Source: Anaerolineae bacterium (lineage in GTDB: Bacteria; Chloroflexota; Anaerolineae; Caldilineales; Caldilineaceae). Taken from it: a stretch of DNA of 64,000 nucleotides. The notes under the pieces are model-generated. The model made no database searches, had not been told where the DNA came from, and saw only the letters and a program-made list of their open reading frames with translations. This document shows, one piece after another, positions 8,621 to 17,260 of this stretch; position 1 is the stretch's first letter; the number at the start of each line of letters is the position of its first letter. The stretch lies in NCBI GenBank assembly GCA_030432295.1, contig JAUIHI010000004.1:1-64000 (forward strand), given 5' to 3'. The position numbers and the translations under genes were made by a program.

Positions 8621-11440
8621 TTAGTCGGTTGATTCAGCTTCGGCAGATTTTTCTGCAGAACGCAGAGCCAGCAATTCCCGCACATGGAAAAGAAAGGCCG
8701 AACGGATCAGCTTTTCGTCATTGAGAAGCCGCTGACGGTTGTTCTGGTAGACTTTGCCGATTAGATCGTCAAAAAACGCATCCACAAAAGCGTTTACCTT
8801 GACTTGCGTAGTACGGCCAATCATCTTTGCATCCCGGATACGTCCCAGATATTCATAAATATCCTGGGCCGTGGCCGCACGCAAGGTGCCGTCATCAATG
8901 GGTGCCTCCTTCTGCTGGATTTTTGTAAAACATTCGTTTAGGGGCGTCATCAAAGAATTCTTCTCTAGTGATTTACCTTTGAGATTCCCTTCCCAAGCCA
9001 ACTGTGCAAGCTCTTCAATGGTTTCGATCACCTGTCTTCCTCCATTCGTGTAGGCTAAATAGTTCAACGAATCAACCATCTGTCCGGCGGCGCGGATGAG
9101 TGTCCACTCCGCCGACTTCACCTTTTTATCATCCCGAATACGTTGTAGCAAAAGTCGTTCCGCTGTATAGAAAATGCCAAGCGGTCCGTCATTCAGACTG
9201 CTGGCAAGAGCAATTACTTCGGTTACTTTGCTGCTGGGGTTAAAAACCTGTCGATAGATTCCGTAAAGCGCTTTCAATTCTCCTTCCAAAGTAATCTGGA
9301 TGCCACTTTGTTGTGTGCCTGTGAGTTCTTGGTAGGTATAGCCGTTTTGACGTAACAATCCTTGCAACGATAAGGGAATTTCGTCGATCAGCAGATCGGC
9401 AAATTCATCTGGCCCGACAATCGGCGTAGCCGAATGAGTCAACACCACTCGACCACCCACGTATCGGTGCATAGCATAGGCGCAGGTAAATGCGTACCAA
9501 AATTGCTCGGTATCATTCCGCCCTGGGGCGTTCAAAGGCCAAATAAGCAGATTGCCTAGGAGTTCTGGAGCGCCGGGTAAGGGCAAGCCATTGCTGTTCG
9601 ACACCGAAACCGGCAGTTCGATTGGCTGACTGGGATCGAAAACGCTGCGTAGGCTGTCATCAGTCTTGATAAAAAGGGCGGAGACATCCTGCTCGGCCAG
9701 TTCACGCACTGTTCGACGCCACGAGTCAATATAGGCAGGACTAAAAAAGGCGTAGGGATAGATGTGCAAGTAGTAGGTGCTGGCCTTGAACGCAGGCGGG
9801 TAGTTGAGTTTTTCCAACAAAAACTGGGCTTTGGTAATTGGATCAATGCGTTTGACCGGGTCACCTGGCCCAGCAGCCAGACGGTTACTGAATTGCTGGA
9901 CTTTGATCGTTTTGGGTACATCATCAGAACGCCATAGCTCTGTGTCAAAATCCGTGCCGCCGTAGGCCGACTGTTTATGGTTTTGCTGAACATATCGTTG
10001 TAGATAAGCTGTGAATGTGGCTATCTGCGGCAACTGAAAAGAGAACTGGATGTTATTTTGGGCATACTGCTGAAAGACTGCTTGCCACGGACTATCGATC
10101 TCCATCTCTCCAAGGAGATTCTTGCCATCTTGTTCGATTTTTCTGATTACAGATTCATAACTCAGTGAGATTGCCCCCGCCAACACATAAGATCTGTCGT
10201 AGTTAAGGTCAAAGTAATCATAGAATGCTTGTTGTTCCGATGGCATGTCCAATATGGCGTACAGGTGCATCCATGGATCAGGAATCTCCTTTTTGAAGTG
10301 TTTGCTCAAAAAGATATAATAGGTGCGCACCAACTCGCCCAACTGTAATAGTGAAAGGCTACGCGGAATCAGGTCTGATTCCGCCAGTCGCTGGCGGACT
10401 GCCTCTGCAACTGGACTACTGTCACCAGTAATGCTCTGTTCGGCGCGTTCCCTGGCACGGCTTTCCATATTATCTAACGCATTGTACTTTTTACCCTGAA
10501 TGATCGTATCCACCGCTTGCCACATACGCGAGAACGATATACCAAGTTCCAGGCATTTGTTATCAATCTTAATACCTTGATTGGTCGCTTTGATGAAACT
10601 GGAAAATTTACCTCGTGTTTGATCTTCCAGCCAATTGGCAATACTTGTACCAATGGCGCTATAGTCCTCTTCAGCGACGCCGATTGACTCCCCACGTTTG
10701 ACTAGATAGACAACACCATCTGGGTAATAGAGCAAGGGCCAAGCCCCTTTTTCCTGTTGCAAATACTCCGCTACGCGGTTGTGAATGACATTTGTCAAAA
10801 TGCCACGCTGTTCGGCCACGACGTGATGGACAAGCTCGTACTGTGTAGCGCTGAATTCGTTGAGGTGATCCAGAAAACGGCGTTTGTGCTTGCGCTCATG
10901 CAGGCTATGGGAGAGATCAACCACATCCAACGCTCTCACCAGCAGAACCAACCCCTCAATGCGTTCCTGCCCCAAACGATAGTCCCCGCCGAGTATGAGC
11001 AATTCACCGGCCACATGCCCGTGATCGCTGTGGGCACGCATCAGTGTCACGATGTCCCGCAGATAGTCCCGCCATTGGGGAAAGAAATCATCGGCTCCAA
11101 TTCGTTGTAATTCCTCTGCAACGGCATCCGGGTTTGCCAGTTTATTGTAGCCTCCCAAGTGCTGAAATTCCGGCACTTTGTTTAAGTCGTGGACACTTAA
11201 CACAAGCATTAGAACCCGTCGCTCTACCTCAGAAAGTCCCACTAAAGAGGAGAGACGTTCGAGAGTAAAGACCAAGTCAAGTACGTGGGCATAGAGCGGT
11301 TGCCCCTCCTTGCCCCCCCACTGGATAATCCGCCGATAGCGCCCCAACCCCTTGTTGGCGATGTTATCGATGTAGTCCCCTAGCACATCGCCCGGTCTTC
11401 CGGCCAGCTTTAGCATTAATTCGTCAAGTGTCGTGCTCAT
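8621..11440 (-). CDS. cas10d: Type I-D large subunit Cas10d/Csc3 with HD nuclease domain
   Basis: 939 aa, normal for Cas10d. The N-terminal HD phosphohydrolase domain shows His52, His84-Asp85 (LSVHDLNK) and a His cluster at 137-142 (RAHSDHGH). No GGDD cyclase motif is visible, as expected for I-D. Cas10d is the large subunit and carries the nuclease that acts with Cas3'. In I-D systems the small subunit Cas11d can be made by internal initiation near the 3' end of this gene; candidate starts are TTG at 9277 (AAGGAG immediately upstream) and ATG at 9079, both in frame. Start ATG with GAGGA at 8 nt. Confidence 0.95.
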   Translation of the reverse strand: MSTTLDELMLKLAGRPGDVLGDYIDNIANKGLGRYRRIIQWGGKEGQPLYAHVLDLVFTLERLSSLVGLSEVERRVLMLVLSVHDLNKVPEFQHLGGYNKLANPDAVAEELQRIGADDFFPQWRDYLRDIVTLMRAHSDHGHVAGELLILGGDYRLGQERIEGLVLLVRALDVVDLSHSLHERKHKRRFLDHLNEFSATQYELVHHVVAEQRGILTNVIHNRVAEYLQQEKGAWPLLYYPDGVVYLVKRGESIGVAEEDYSAIGTSIANWLEDQTRGKFSSFIKATNQGIKIDNKCLELGISFSRMWQAVDTIIQGKKYNALDNMESRARERAEQSITGDSSPVAEAVRQRLAESDLIPRSLSLLQLGELVRTYYIFLSKHFKKEIPDPWMHLYAILDMPSEQQAFYDYFDLNYDRSYVLAGAISLSYESVIRKIEQDGKNLLGEMEIDSPWQAVFQQYAQNNIQFSFQLPQIATFTAYLQRYVQQNHKQSAYGGTDFDTELWRSDDVPKTIKVQQFSNRLAAGPGDPVKRIDPITKAQFLLEKLNYPPAFKASTYYLHIYPYAFFSPAYIDSWRRTVRELAEQDVSALFIKTDDSLRSVFDPSQPIELPVSVSNSNGLPLPGAPELLGNLLIWPLNAPGRNDTEQFWYAFTCAYAMHRYVGGRVVLTHSATPIVGPDEFADLLIDEIPLSLQGLLRQNGYTYQELTGTQQSGIQITLEGELKALYGIYRQVFNPSSKVTEVIALASSLNDGPLGIFYTAERLLLQRIRDDKKVKSAEWTLIRAAGQMVDSLNYLAYTNGGRQVIETIEELAQLAWEGNLKGKSLEKNSLMTPLNECFTKIQQKEAPIDDGTLRAATAQDIYEYLGRIRDAKMIGRTTQVKVNAFVDAFFDDLIGKVYQNNRQRLLNDEKLIRSAFLFHVRELLALRSAEKSAEAESTD

Positions 11441-11504
11441 TAATCAATTCCTCACGTTTCTTTCGACCAGTCCAGTAGGTGTATTTGCTCTATTGTCTCA
11501 CACA

Positions 11505-11528
11505 CACTCCCCAATATTTTGGGGAGTG
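11505..11528. promoter_or_regulatory. Perfect inverted repeat upstream of cas10d (operator or terminator)
   Basis: A 10-bp perfect inverted repeat CACTCCCCAA/TTGGGGAGTG with loop TATT, 65-88 bp before the cas10d start and 33 bp after the WYL regulator stop. It could end the regulator transcript, but there is no U-tract on the minus strand. The symmetry and position also suit an operator for the WYL protein next door. Choice between these is inference. Confidence 0.5.
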
Positions 11529-11560
11529 ACTCCTAATCCGTCACCAATTTCAAAACCCGT

Positions 11561-12580
11561 TTATTCTTCCTCTGCGTACACCCGTCCCAACCCCGCCACC
11601 AGTGCTTCCATCTCCCGCCGGGCATTCGTGTCCCCCACCACCCGACAACTCGGCCCATAGCCGAGCAGTTGGCGACAAGCCATAAAGAGATTGTCTGTGG
11701 TGGCCGTCACCCGCACCCAGCCCTCATCGTCTGGCTGGTGAATCTCCATATCGTCAAAATGACGGCTTACCTGGCCCAACCGGGCGATCTCCGGGGCCAG
11801 CAGATATTCCAGTTTGTGGTGAGGGTGTTTGGGAGGCGTGGGTGGCAGTCGTTCTGGTAGCACTTGAATCCCCTCGGCCAGAATGCGCCCGATTCGGTAA
11901 CGCATCCACTGCCGTGCCTTCCATATTCCATGAGGGCCATCCACCTCGCGCAGGAAGGCATCCAAATAGAAGTGGCCCCGCGCTGAATCGAAGTAGCGGT
12001 TCCACGGTTCCACCGTATGGACACGGGGAATCTCGTCGGCCTGGTTGGGGGAACGGTAGGCGAAGCGCAATAGCTGACGACCTACGGCCCTGCCGATGGC
12101 ATTCTCCACCGCTGGTGAGACTTCATCGCTGTCTTTGCTGCGCAGATGAAGCTGCAGCCGATTACGACGATAGACAAGACTGCCCTGCTGGTTGTCTGGC
12201 AAAAGCTCCTGAATGCGATGCAACAGGGCCTGCACCGCATCGGACTGAGGTGCGCCAGGGCCAAAAGTCTCGACCAGAAATGCCAGCGTCTCCAGTTCTT
12301 CCTCGCTCAGTCCCAGCGGACGGAACTCTCCAAAGCCTTGAAACTCGTAGACAGCCTGCTTCCGGTTATAGCGAGGTCTTTCCACGCCGAGCCGTGTATA
12401 CAGAAAACTCAGGTCTTCTTCAAAACGACGGCGGCCTGCGTCGAGTGTGTCACCATCATAGGGGCCACCGCCTACATCGACCGATACCAAATCGATCAGT
12501 GTTTCTCGGCCAGCAGGTATGCGTTGAAGATGGCGAAGTATGCTCAACGCCCGGATAATGCGCTCGTCAACAGTTGCCAT
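11561..12580 (-). CDS. WYL-domain transcriptional regulator of the cas locus
   Basis: 339 aa. N-terminal segment ERIIRALSILRHLQRIPAG resembles a winged-helix start. The middle LRFAYRSPNQ and following VEPWNRYFDSARGHFYLDAF correspond to the WYL ligand-binding domain, and the C-terminal DNLFMACRQLLGYGPSCRVVG to the WCX extension. WYL proteins control many CRISPR and phage-defence loci, sensing nucleic acid ligands. It is the first minus-strand gene before cas10d and likely regulates it through the 11505-11528 repeat (inference). Confidence 0.85.
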   Translation of the reverse strand: MATVDERIIRALSILRHLQRIPAGRETLIDLVSVDVGGGPYDGDTLDAGRRRFEEDLSFLYTRLGVERPRYNRKQAVYEFQGFGEFRPLGLSEEELETLAFLVETFGPGAPQSDAVQALLHRIQELLPDNQQGSLVYRRNRLQLHLRSKDSDEVSPAVENAIGRAVGRQLLRFAYRSPNQADEIPRVHTVEPWNRYFDSARGHFYLDAFLREVDGPHGIWKARQWMRYRIGRILAEGIQVLPERLPPTPPKHPHHKLEYLLAPEIARLGQVSRHFDDMEIHQPDDEGWVRVTATTDNLFMACRQLLGYGPSCRVVGDTNARREMEALVAGLGRVYAEEE

Positions 12581-12718
12581 GCTATTTTTCTCGTTGAGGT
12601 AGGGTAGTAATTCCAGGCAATCCGAATTGATGTGCTTCTAAAGTGGCTCTCCAAAAGCATACTATACATCCATAGCTTACGCAATCTAACGGAAAACAAG
12701 CTGCGCGCTTCCCAACTA

Positions 12719-12970
12719 CTGATCGTTACGTCCGAACCACTGGGCGGCTCGTCCCGACGACTGGGCGGCTCGTCCGAAAGGCTGGTCATCACGTCTGAGA
12801 GATTAGGCGTCTCGTCCCAACCACTGGTCATCACATCTGAGGCACTGGTCGTCTTGCCCCAATTACTGGTCATCACGTCCGAAGTACCGGTCATCACGTC
12901 CGAAAGGCTGGTCGCCTCCCCGCGGCTGCTGGTCATCACGTGTGAAGCACTGATCATCGCCTCACACATG
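12719..12970. repeat. Tandem array of twelve 21-bp units
   Basis: Twelve consecutive units of exactly 21 bp; most begin CTGGTCATCACGTCCGAA or CTGGGCGGCTCGTC with divergence between copies. Because 21 is a multiple of 3, both strands stay open through it. The plus frame (12632-13024, 130 aa) reads heptads such as LVITSER; the minus frame (12544-13059) reads SDVMTS-type heptads. I could not decide that either is translated: neither has a convincing ribosome binding site, and the minus frame overlaps the WYL gene start. The rest of 12581-13185 shows no gene. Confidence 0.85.
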
Positions 12971-13185
12971 CAGAGAAGTATACATCCGGCCCTGAAAGTG
13001 TTTAACGCCAAGGAAAAAATATAGTAGATTACGCACAATCTACTATATTTTGCTATCAAAACCCGTGCTAACGTGTACCCAATCGTAATTGCGATTGCCG
13101 GTATCTAACGTCAGTACGATTGTGCTTGTAGGCCGGGGGTGATTGCAACAGTTCCAGCCCAGCACCAACCCGAAAGGAAATTCCC

Positions 13186-13833
13186 ATGTCATCTCATTCG
13201 ATTGCCAACCGTCTGGAATCTGCCCGCCTGGCCCTGACCAATGCGTTGGCCGAGAACGAACTCCGCAGTGAGTTGGCCCCCTTCGGCTACGACGAGACTC
13301 GCCTGCAGCAGGGGCAGAGTCTCTATGAGAATGCACTGGCTGTCTGGCAGAGCCAGCAACAGGGGCAGAGCCGCCGTCGGGCTGCCGCGGCGGCCTACAA
13401 GCGGGCTGATGTGACAGCCCGCCGCGCCTATATGCGTGGTGTCAGGCTATGCCGCACCCTCTACCGGGACGACCCCGTCACCTACCGTGCCCTGGGTCTG
13501 GCCGGAGTCCGCAAGAAGGGCTTTGCAGCCAAAGTAGCCCAAATGCGCCTCTTCTACACAACCGCGCTGGGCAACCCGGAGATACTTACGACCCTGGCCG
13601 GTTTTGGCTTCAGCGAAAGTCAATTACAGGCGGACCTTGCTCTGGTGGCGGCCCTGGAATCTGCCCGATCCCAACGGGAGGTGGAGAGCGGCGCTGTCCA
13701 GGATGCCACCCAGAGCAAAGCCCAGGCCATCACCGCCCTGGAACGCTGGATGCGCGAATTTTTCACCATTGCCCGCCTGGCCCTGGAGGAGAACCCCCAA
13801 CGGTTGGAGATGTTGGGGCTGGCCGTGGGGTGA
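13186..13833 (+). CDS. Unrecognised helical protein
   Basis: 215 aa, not recognised. The ATG has a good AAAGGAA site. Composition is Ala/Arg/Gln/Leu-rich and almost wholly helical, with a basic central stretch (RRRAAAAAYKRADVTARRAYMRGVRLCRTLY) of which the arginines are notable. There is no signal peptide or membrane segment. Two similar halves, each with an NELRSELAPFGYDE- or NPEILTTLAGFGFSE-type turn, suggest an internal duplication. Monocistronic, pointing away from the CRISPR locus. Confidence 0.75.
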   Translation: MSSHSIANRLESARLALTNALAENELRSELAPFGYDETRLQQGQSLYENALAVWQSQQQGQSRRRAAAAAYKRADVTARRAYMRGVRLCRTLYRDDPVTYRALGLAGVRKKGFAAKVAQMRLFYTTALGNPEILTTLAGFGFSESQLQADLALVAALESARSQREVESGAVQDATQSKAQAITALERWMREFFTIARLALEENPQRLEMLGLAVG

Positions 13834-13880
13834 AATCAGGAGTTTGACTTTTTCTACTGGTCAAGGGGGTGCTGAAATTT

Positions 13881-13952
13881 AACGCAGAGGCGCAAGGATG
13901 GAAGATGCAAAGCTGTTCTCTGCATCTCTCCGTCCTTGCGCCTCTTTGCGTT
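13881..13952. repeat. Long imperfect inverted repeat
   Basis: Arms AACGCAGAGGCGCAAGGATG and CGTCCTTGCGCCTCTTTGCGTT pair with a few mismatches around a short loop. A related unpaired copy lies near 25,280-25,350. This is a dispersed intergenic element located between two convergent genes and may also act as a bidirectional terminator. The remaining bases of 13834-14126 show nothing else. Confidence 0.7.
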
Positions 13953-14126
13953 GAAAATCCATTCCACTATCTCATTGGCTGTTGTAAAAGTTTAACGAAA
14001 GAAAGGGTGCCCAGATTTGTGATCTGCACACCCTTCGTTGTCTCTGTATTCCTTTGTCCTCATTTATCGAAAATCGGACAGGGGCGCACTTTCTACTTCC
14101 CATCCCCCAGTCCCCAGTCTCCTCCT

Positions 14127-15230
14127 CTACCCCTCCATCGAGCGCCAGACCTCCAACTTGCGCTGGACCCGCCCGATAATCTCGTCGGTGAATTCGGTGG
14201 TGGTGGCGCTGCCGCCCAGGTCCGTTGTGCGAAAACCATCCATCACCGCCTCCATCATCGACTCCCGGATGGCCCGCGCGGCCAGGTCGGATTCTGTGCT
14301 CTCGATCTGTTTGAGCAGGGCAGCCGAGGCCAGGAACATGGCCATGGGATTGGCGAGATTCTTGCCCTGCAACGAGGGAGCCGTGCCGTGGGGGGCCTCA
14401 GCCATAATCGTCTTCACATGAAAATCCTTGTCGAAGGAGAGCAGCAACGACTCGGCCCCGGCAATCGAGCCGAACATCTGTAGGACCAGATCGCTCATAC
14501 AGTCCCCGTCCCGGTTCAGGGTGGGGATGACCAGGGGTTCGCCCGCCTTTGTCAACAGCAGAGCGTAGGTGGCGTCGATCAGTTGGGGTTCGTAGCGCAC
14601 GGACGGGTAGCGCCGGGCCGCGGCGTCCATCTCTTCCTTCAGCATCCCCTCGTAGACCGGCGAGACCGTATACTTCGGCCCGCCAAAGACCTTCGAGCCA
14701 GAACGATGGGCACGGTAAAAGGCGTATTCGGCCACCGCGTGGCAGGTACTGCGGCTGATCTTCTCCACCCGATAGGCCCATTCGTCCCCGTCCGGGCCGA
14801 TCTCCCGGCTCTCCTCCGCGCCGTAGGCATCGCCCACGGCCATGCGCACGACGGTAATCGGTGCAAAGACCCCAGCCACAGGCAGCACGCCGGGAATCCG
14901 TCGCCCGGTGCGCACGATCACTTTGCCGTCCACCTCCTTGCGCAGAATCGCGTTGGGGCTGCCCACATCCCCGGCTGTTTCCGGGGTGATGGTGGCCGCT
15001 TTCAGCCCATACCCGGTTCTTCGCATAGCCGCCGATGCGTCGAAGACGACCTGATTGTTAGTGGCACGGCGGTTGGCCAAGCTCAGGTCATAGGTTTCGA
15101 ATTGGAGGGGCGTGGCGATCACTGCCGGATCGAGCAGGCGCAGGGTTTCGTCCAGCAATTCCTGGCCGGTCTGATCGCCCTGCATCACAACAATTGTGGG
15201 CACAGTGGGGGAGTGGGTGGGTTGGGTCAT
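14127..15230 (-). CDS. Isocitrate/isopropylmalate dehydrogenase family protein
   Basis: 367 aa from the ATG at 15230 (AAAGGAG upstream); a longer frame adds 22 unlikely residues. Family signs: nucleotide/substrate loop VVMQGDQTGQE, RTGRRIPG arginines, YRVEKISRS, and the metal and cofactor region RDGDCMSDLVLQMFGSIAGA followed by EAPHGTAPSLQGKNLANP. Beta-decarboxylating dehydrogenases of this fold oxidise (R)-hydroxyacids with NAD(P). Whether isocitrate is the substrate is likely but cannot be fixed by eye. Stand-alone gene. Confidence 0.85.
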   Translation of the reverse strand: MTQPTHSPTVPTIVVMQGDQTGQELLDETLRLLDPAVIATPLQFETYDLSLANRRATNNQVVFDASAAMRRTGYGLKAATITPETAGDVGSPNAILRKEVDGKVIVRTGRRIPGVLPVAGVFAPITVVRMAVGDAYGAEESREIGPDGDEWAYRVEKISRSTCHAVAEYAFYRAHRSGSKVFGGPKYTVSPVYEGMLKEEMDAAARRYPSVRYEPQLIDATYALLLTKAGEPLVIPTLNRDGDCMSDLVLQMFGSIAGAESLLLSFDKDFHVKTIMAEAPHGTAPSLQGKNLANPMAMFLASAALLKQIESTESDLAARAIRESMMEAVMDGFRTTDLGGSATTTEFTDEIIGRVQRKLEVWRSMEG

Positions 15231-15326
15231 TGAACTATTTTCTCCTTTGGAATGAATACATAAAACGTAAAACATGGTAGCAAAGAGCGTACCCACATTT
15301 TACGTTTTATACCTTACGCTTCTGTT

Positions 15327-16355
15327 CTATTGCTTTGTCTGTCGGGCCGCCAGAAAATCTGCGTCACCCAGCAGCCCGGCAGCCGCGGCTGCACCGGAAA
15401 GCCAGGCACCTTCCACCAGCGGGCCTTGAAAGGCATCCCCCGCGAAGAAGAGGGGGCGGGTTCCCGATGTGCGCAGGGTGGGTTGGCTGTGGGTGTGGCG
15501 GGGGAAGGCATAGCGCCAACGCTGCACCTGGCTCTCCACTACCCTGCTGCCGGGAGCCAGATAGTGGGCCAGAGTGGCTTTCATCGTTTCCAGAATTTCG
15601 ACCTCCGGCGCATCCCAGTAGCGCTGCGCATAGTCACCGTTGCTATTGATTGTGACGACGGTCTCGTCGGGGGAGACACCCTTTTGCTGGTTGTCGGCGA
15701 TCCAGGGCAGGGGTTCCGCGGGGCGATGGACCGCGCCGGGCGATGGGATTGTCACTTTGCCCTCAATGCGAAAGATGCCCGTGAGCGCGGGTGAGTAGTG
15801 AATCCGCCCGAGATTTTCCGCATCCATCGCTGTCAGTGGCACGTTGCCAGCCTCCAGCAGGGCCAGGGCCTGGGGCGGTGGAGCTGTGAGAATCAGCCCG
15901 GCCCCGGTGTATATCTGCCCGCTGTCGGCCTCTGCCTCCCAGCCTGTCTCTGCCTGACGCACAGCCACAACCCGCACACCGGTCTCGGTGGGGATGTCGG
16001 CGGCCAGGTGCTTCATCAGCCGATTCATCCCACCGGCGATGGCGTAGCGGGTGTGATTTTCGCCTTCGTTGCCGGTAATACTCCCCGTGCTCCACCCGAT
16101 ATCCCACAGGAATGCAAAACCGTCGGCCTCCCAACCATCCACCGTACGTTGGAACTCCGGCGAAGCCGCGGTGAAGAACTGCGCGCCGTGATCCGCGGCG
16201 CCGTTGCCGATGCGCCGGGTGGCCATGCGCCCGCCCACACTGCGCCCCTTGTCCAGCAGCAGAACATCCACACCCGCGGCGTGGAGGATGCGGGCCGCCG
16301 AGATTCCCGCCAGTCCAGCGCCGATAATAAGCACTTCACAGTTTCGTGCAGACAT
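15327..16355 (-). CDS. Renalase-like FAD-dependent oxidoreductase
   Basis: 342 aa. Rossmann FAD motif VLIIGAGLAGISAARIL at 9-25, then LLLDKGRSVGGRMATRR with the renalase-type ADHGAQFFTA segment. The C-terminal FAD motif LFFAGDAFQGPLVEGAWLSG is intact. Related bacterial proteins oxidise dihydronicotinamide isomers or act as amine oxidases; the substrate here is unknown. It is transcribed in the same direction as the next two genes but is separated from them by a dispersed repeat. Confidence 0.85.
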   Translation of the reverse strand: MSARNCEVLIIGAGLAGISAARILHAAGVDVLLLDKGRSVGGRMATRRIGNGAADHGAQFFTAASPEFQRTVDGWEADGFAFLWDIGWSTGSITGNEGENHTRYAIAGGMNRLMKHLAADIPTETGVRVVAVRQAETGWEAEADSGQIYTGAGLILTAPPPQALALLEAGNVPLTAMDAENLGRIHYSPALTGIFRIEGKVTIPSPGAVHRPAEPLPWIADNQQKGVSPDETVVTINSNGDYAQRYWDAPEVEILETMKATLAHYLAPGSRVVESQVQRWRYAFPRHTHSQPTLRTSGTRPLFFAGDAFQGPLVEGAWLSGAAAAAGLLGDADFLAARQTKQ

Positions 16356-16397
16356 CGAAGTTGCTCCCTTCCAGGGAAGTTGATTGGTGGTTCTGTC

Positions 16398-16474
16398 TGG
16401 GGACGCAGATAAACGCTGAAAACCCAGATTTTTTCTCTGGATCAGCGTCTATCCGCGTGAATCAGCGTCCTATC
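16398..16474. repeat. Dispersed intergenic repeat, copy 1
   Basis: Contains GACGCAGATAAACGCTGA and the partly complementary ATCAGCGTCTATCCGCGTGA, giving a loose hairpin. Similar word order recurs at 18212-18300 and 25376-25475. It lies just downstream of the inositol monophosphatase family gene and may end its transcript. Confidence 0.5.
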
Positions 16475-17260
16475 CTAAACCGGGCTGATGCTGGCCCGAA
16501 ATTCTTCCAGAACGTTCCGGTTGGCCGCGGCCAACACAGGGCGAGAGATGGCAGCGTAGTCCAGGGCTTCTGTCGGCAGAGGAAAGACCGCTGAGCCATC
16601 CAGCCCTTCCACCACGCCGCCCGCTTCCTGGGCCACCAACACAGCCCCGGCCAAGTCCCAGACTTTGGGCGTGCTCTCCACCGCCACCAGCGAAGCCCCC
16701 CTGGCCATCACCAGCAGATGATAGGCCGCGCTGCCCAACATCCGGGCCTTCAGCGGCGAACGGATATGCAGCCGTCGCCGGGTGCGGGTACATTGGGTGA
16801 AAATCTGCTGGTTGTCGATGTTGGCTGTTTGATCGGTCTCCAATGCCTCGCCGTTGCAGAAAGCCCCGCGGCCAGCCGTGGCCCAATAGGATTCCCCCAG
16901 CAACGGAAAATCCACCACCGCCACCACCGGCGCACCTTCCCGCAGCAGGCCGATGCTGACACCCCAGATAGGGAAGCCCCGGGCAAAGTTGGTCGTGCCG
17001 TCCAGGGGGTCGATCACCCACGTGTATTCGACTGTCGGGTCATAGGTGGTGGAACCCTCTTCGCTCAAAATTCCGTGGTCCGGCCAGGTAGACTGGATGG
17101 CGCTGACGATCCAATCGTTGGCCCGTTCGTCGGCCTCTGTGACCAGTGTGCCGTCACTTTTGCGCCGGGCCACGGTGCGCCGAAAATAGCCGGTGATCAG
17201 CTCGCCTGCTTCGGCGGCCAATCGCTGGGCAAAGGGGAGGAAGGGTTGATAATCGCTCAT
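16475..17260 (-). CDS. Inositol monophosphatase family protein
   Basis: 261 aa from ATG at 17260, which overlaps the preceding gene's stop (ATGA). Motifs of the Mg-dependent Li-sensitive phosphatase superfamily: ILSEEGS (Glu metal ligand), WVIDPLDGTTNFARGFP and the C-terminal PKVWDLAGAVLVAQEAGG. These enzymes hydrolyse inositol phosphates or related sugar/adenosine phosphates. Coupled translation with the amidohydrolase suggests a two-gene unit, although the biochemical link is not obvious. Confidence 0.9.
   Translation of the reverse strand: MSDYQPFLPFAQRLAAEAGELITGYFRRTVARRKSDGTLVTEADERANDWIVSAIQSTWPDHGILSEEGSTTYDPTVEYTWVIDPLDGTTNFARGFPIWGVSIGLLREGAPVVAVVDFPLLGESYWATAGRGAFCNGEALETDQTANIDNQQIFTQCTRTRRRLHIRSPLKARMLGSAAYHLLVMARGASLVAVESTPKVWDLAGAVLVAQEAGGVVEGLDGSAVFPLPTEALDYAAISRPVLAAANRNVLEEFRASISPV

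Noticed and set aside
12544-13059. Minus-strand 171-aa protein spanning the 21-bp repeats
   Set aside because: It overlaps the start of the WYL gene, lacks a ribosome binding site and is open mainly because the period is a multiple of three. Kept as a repeat and as a finding, not as a CDS.
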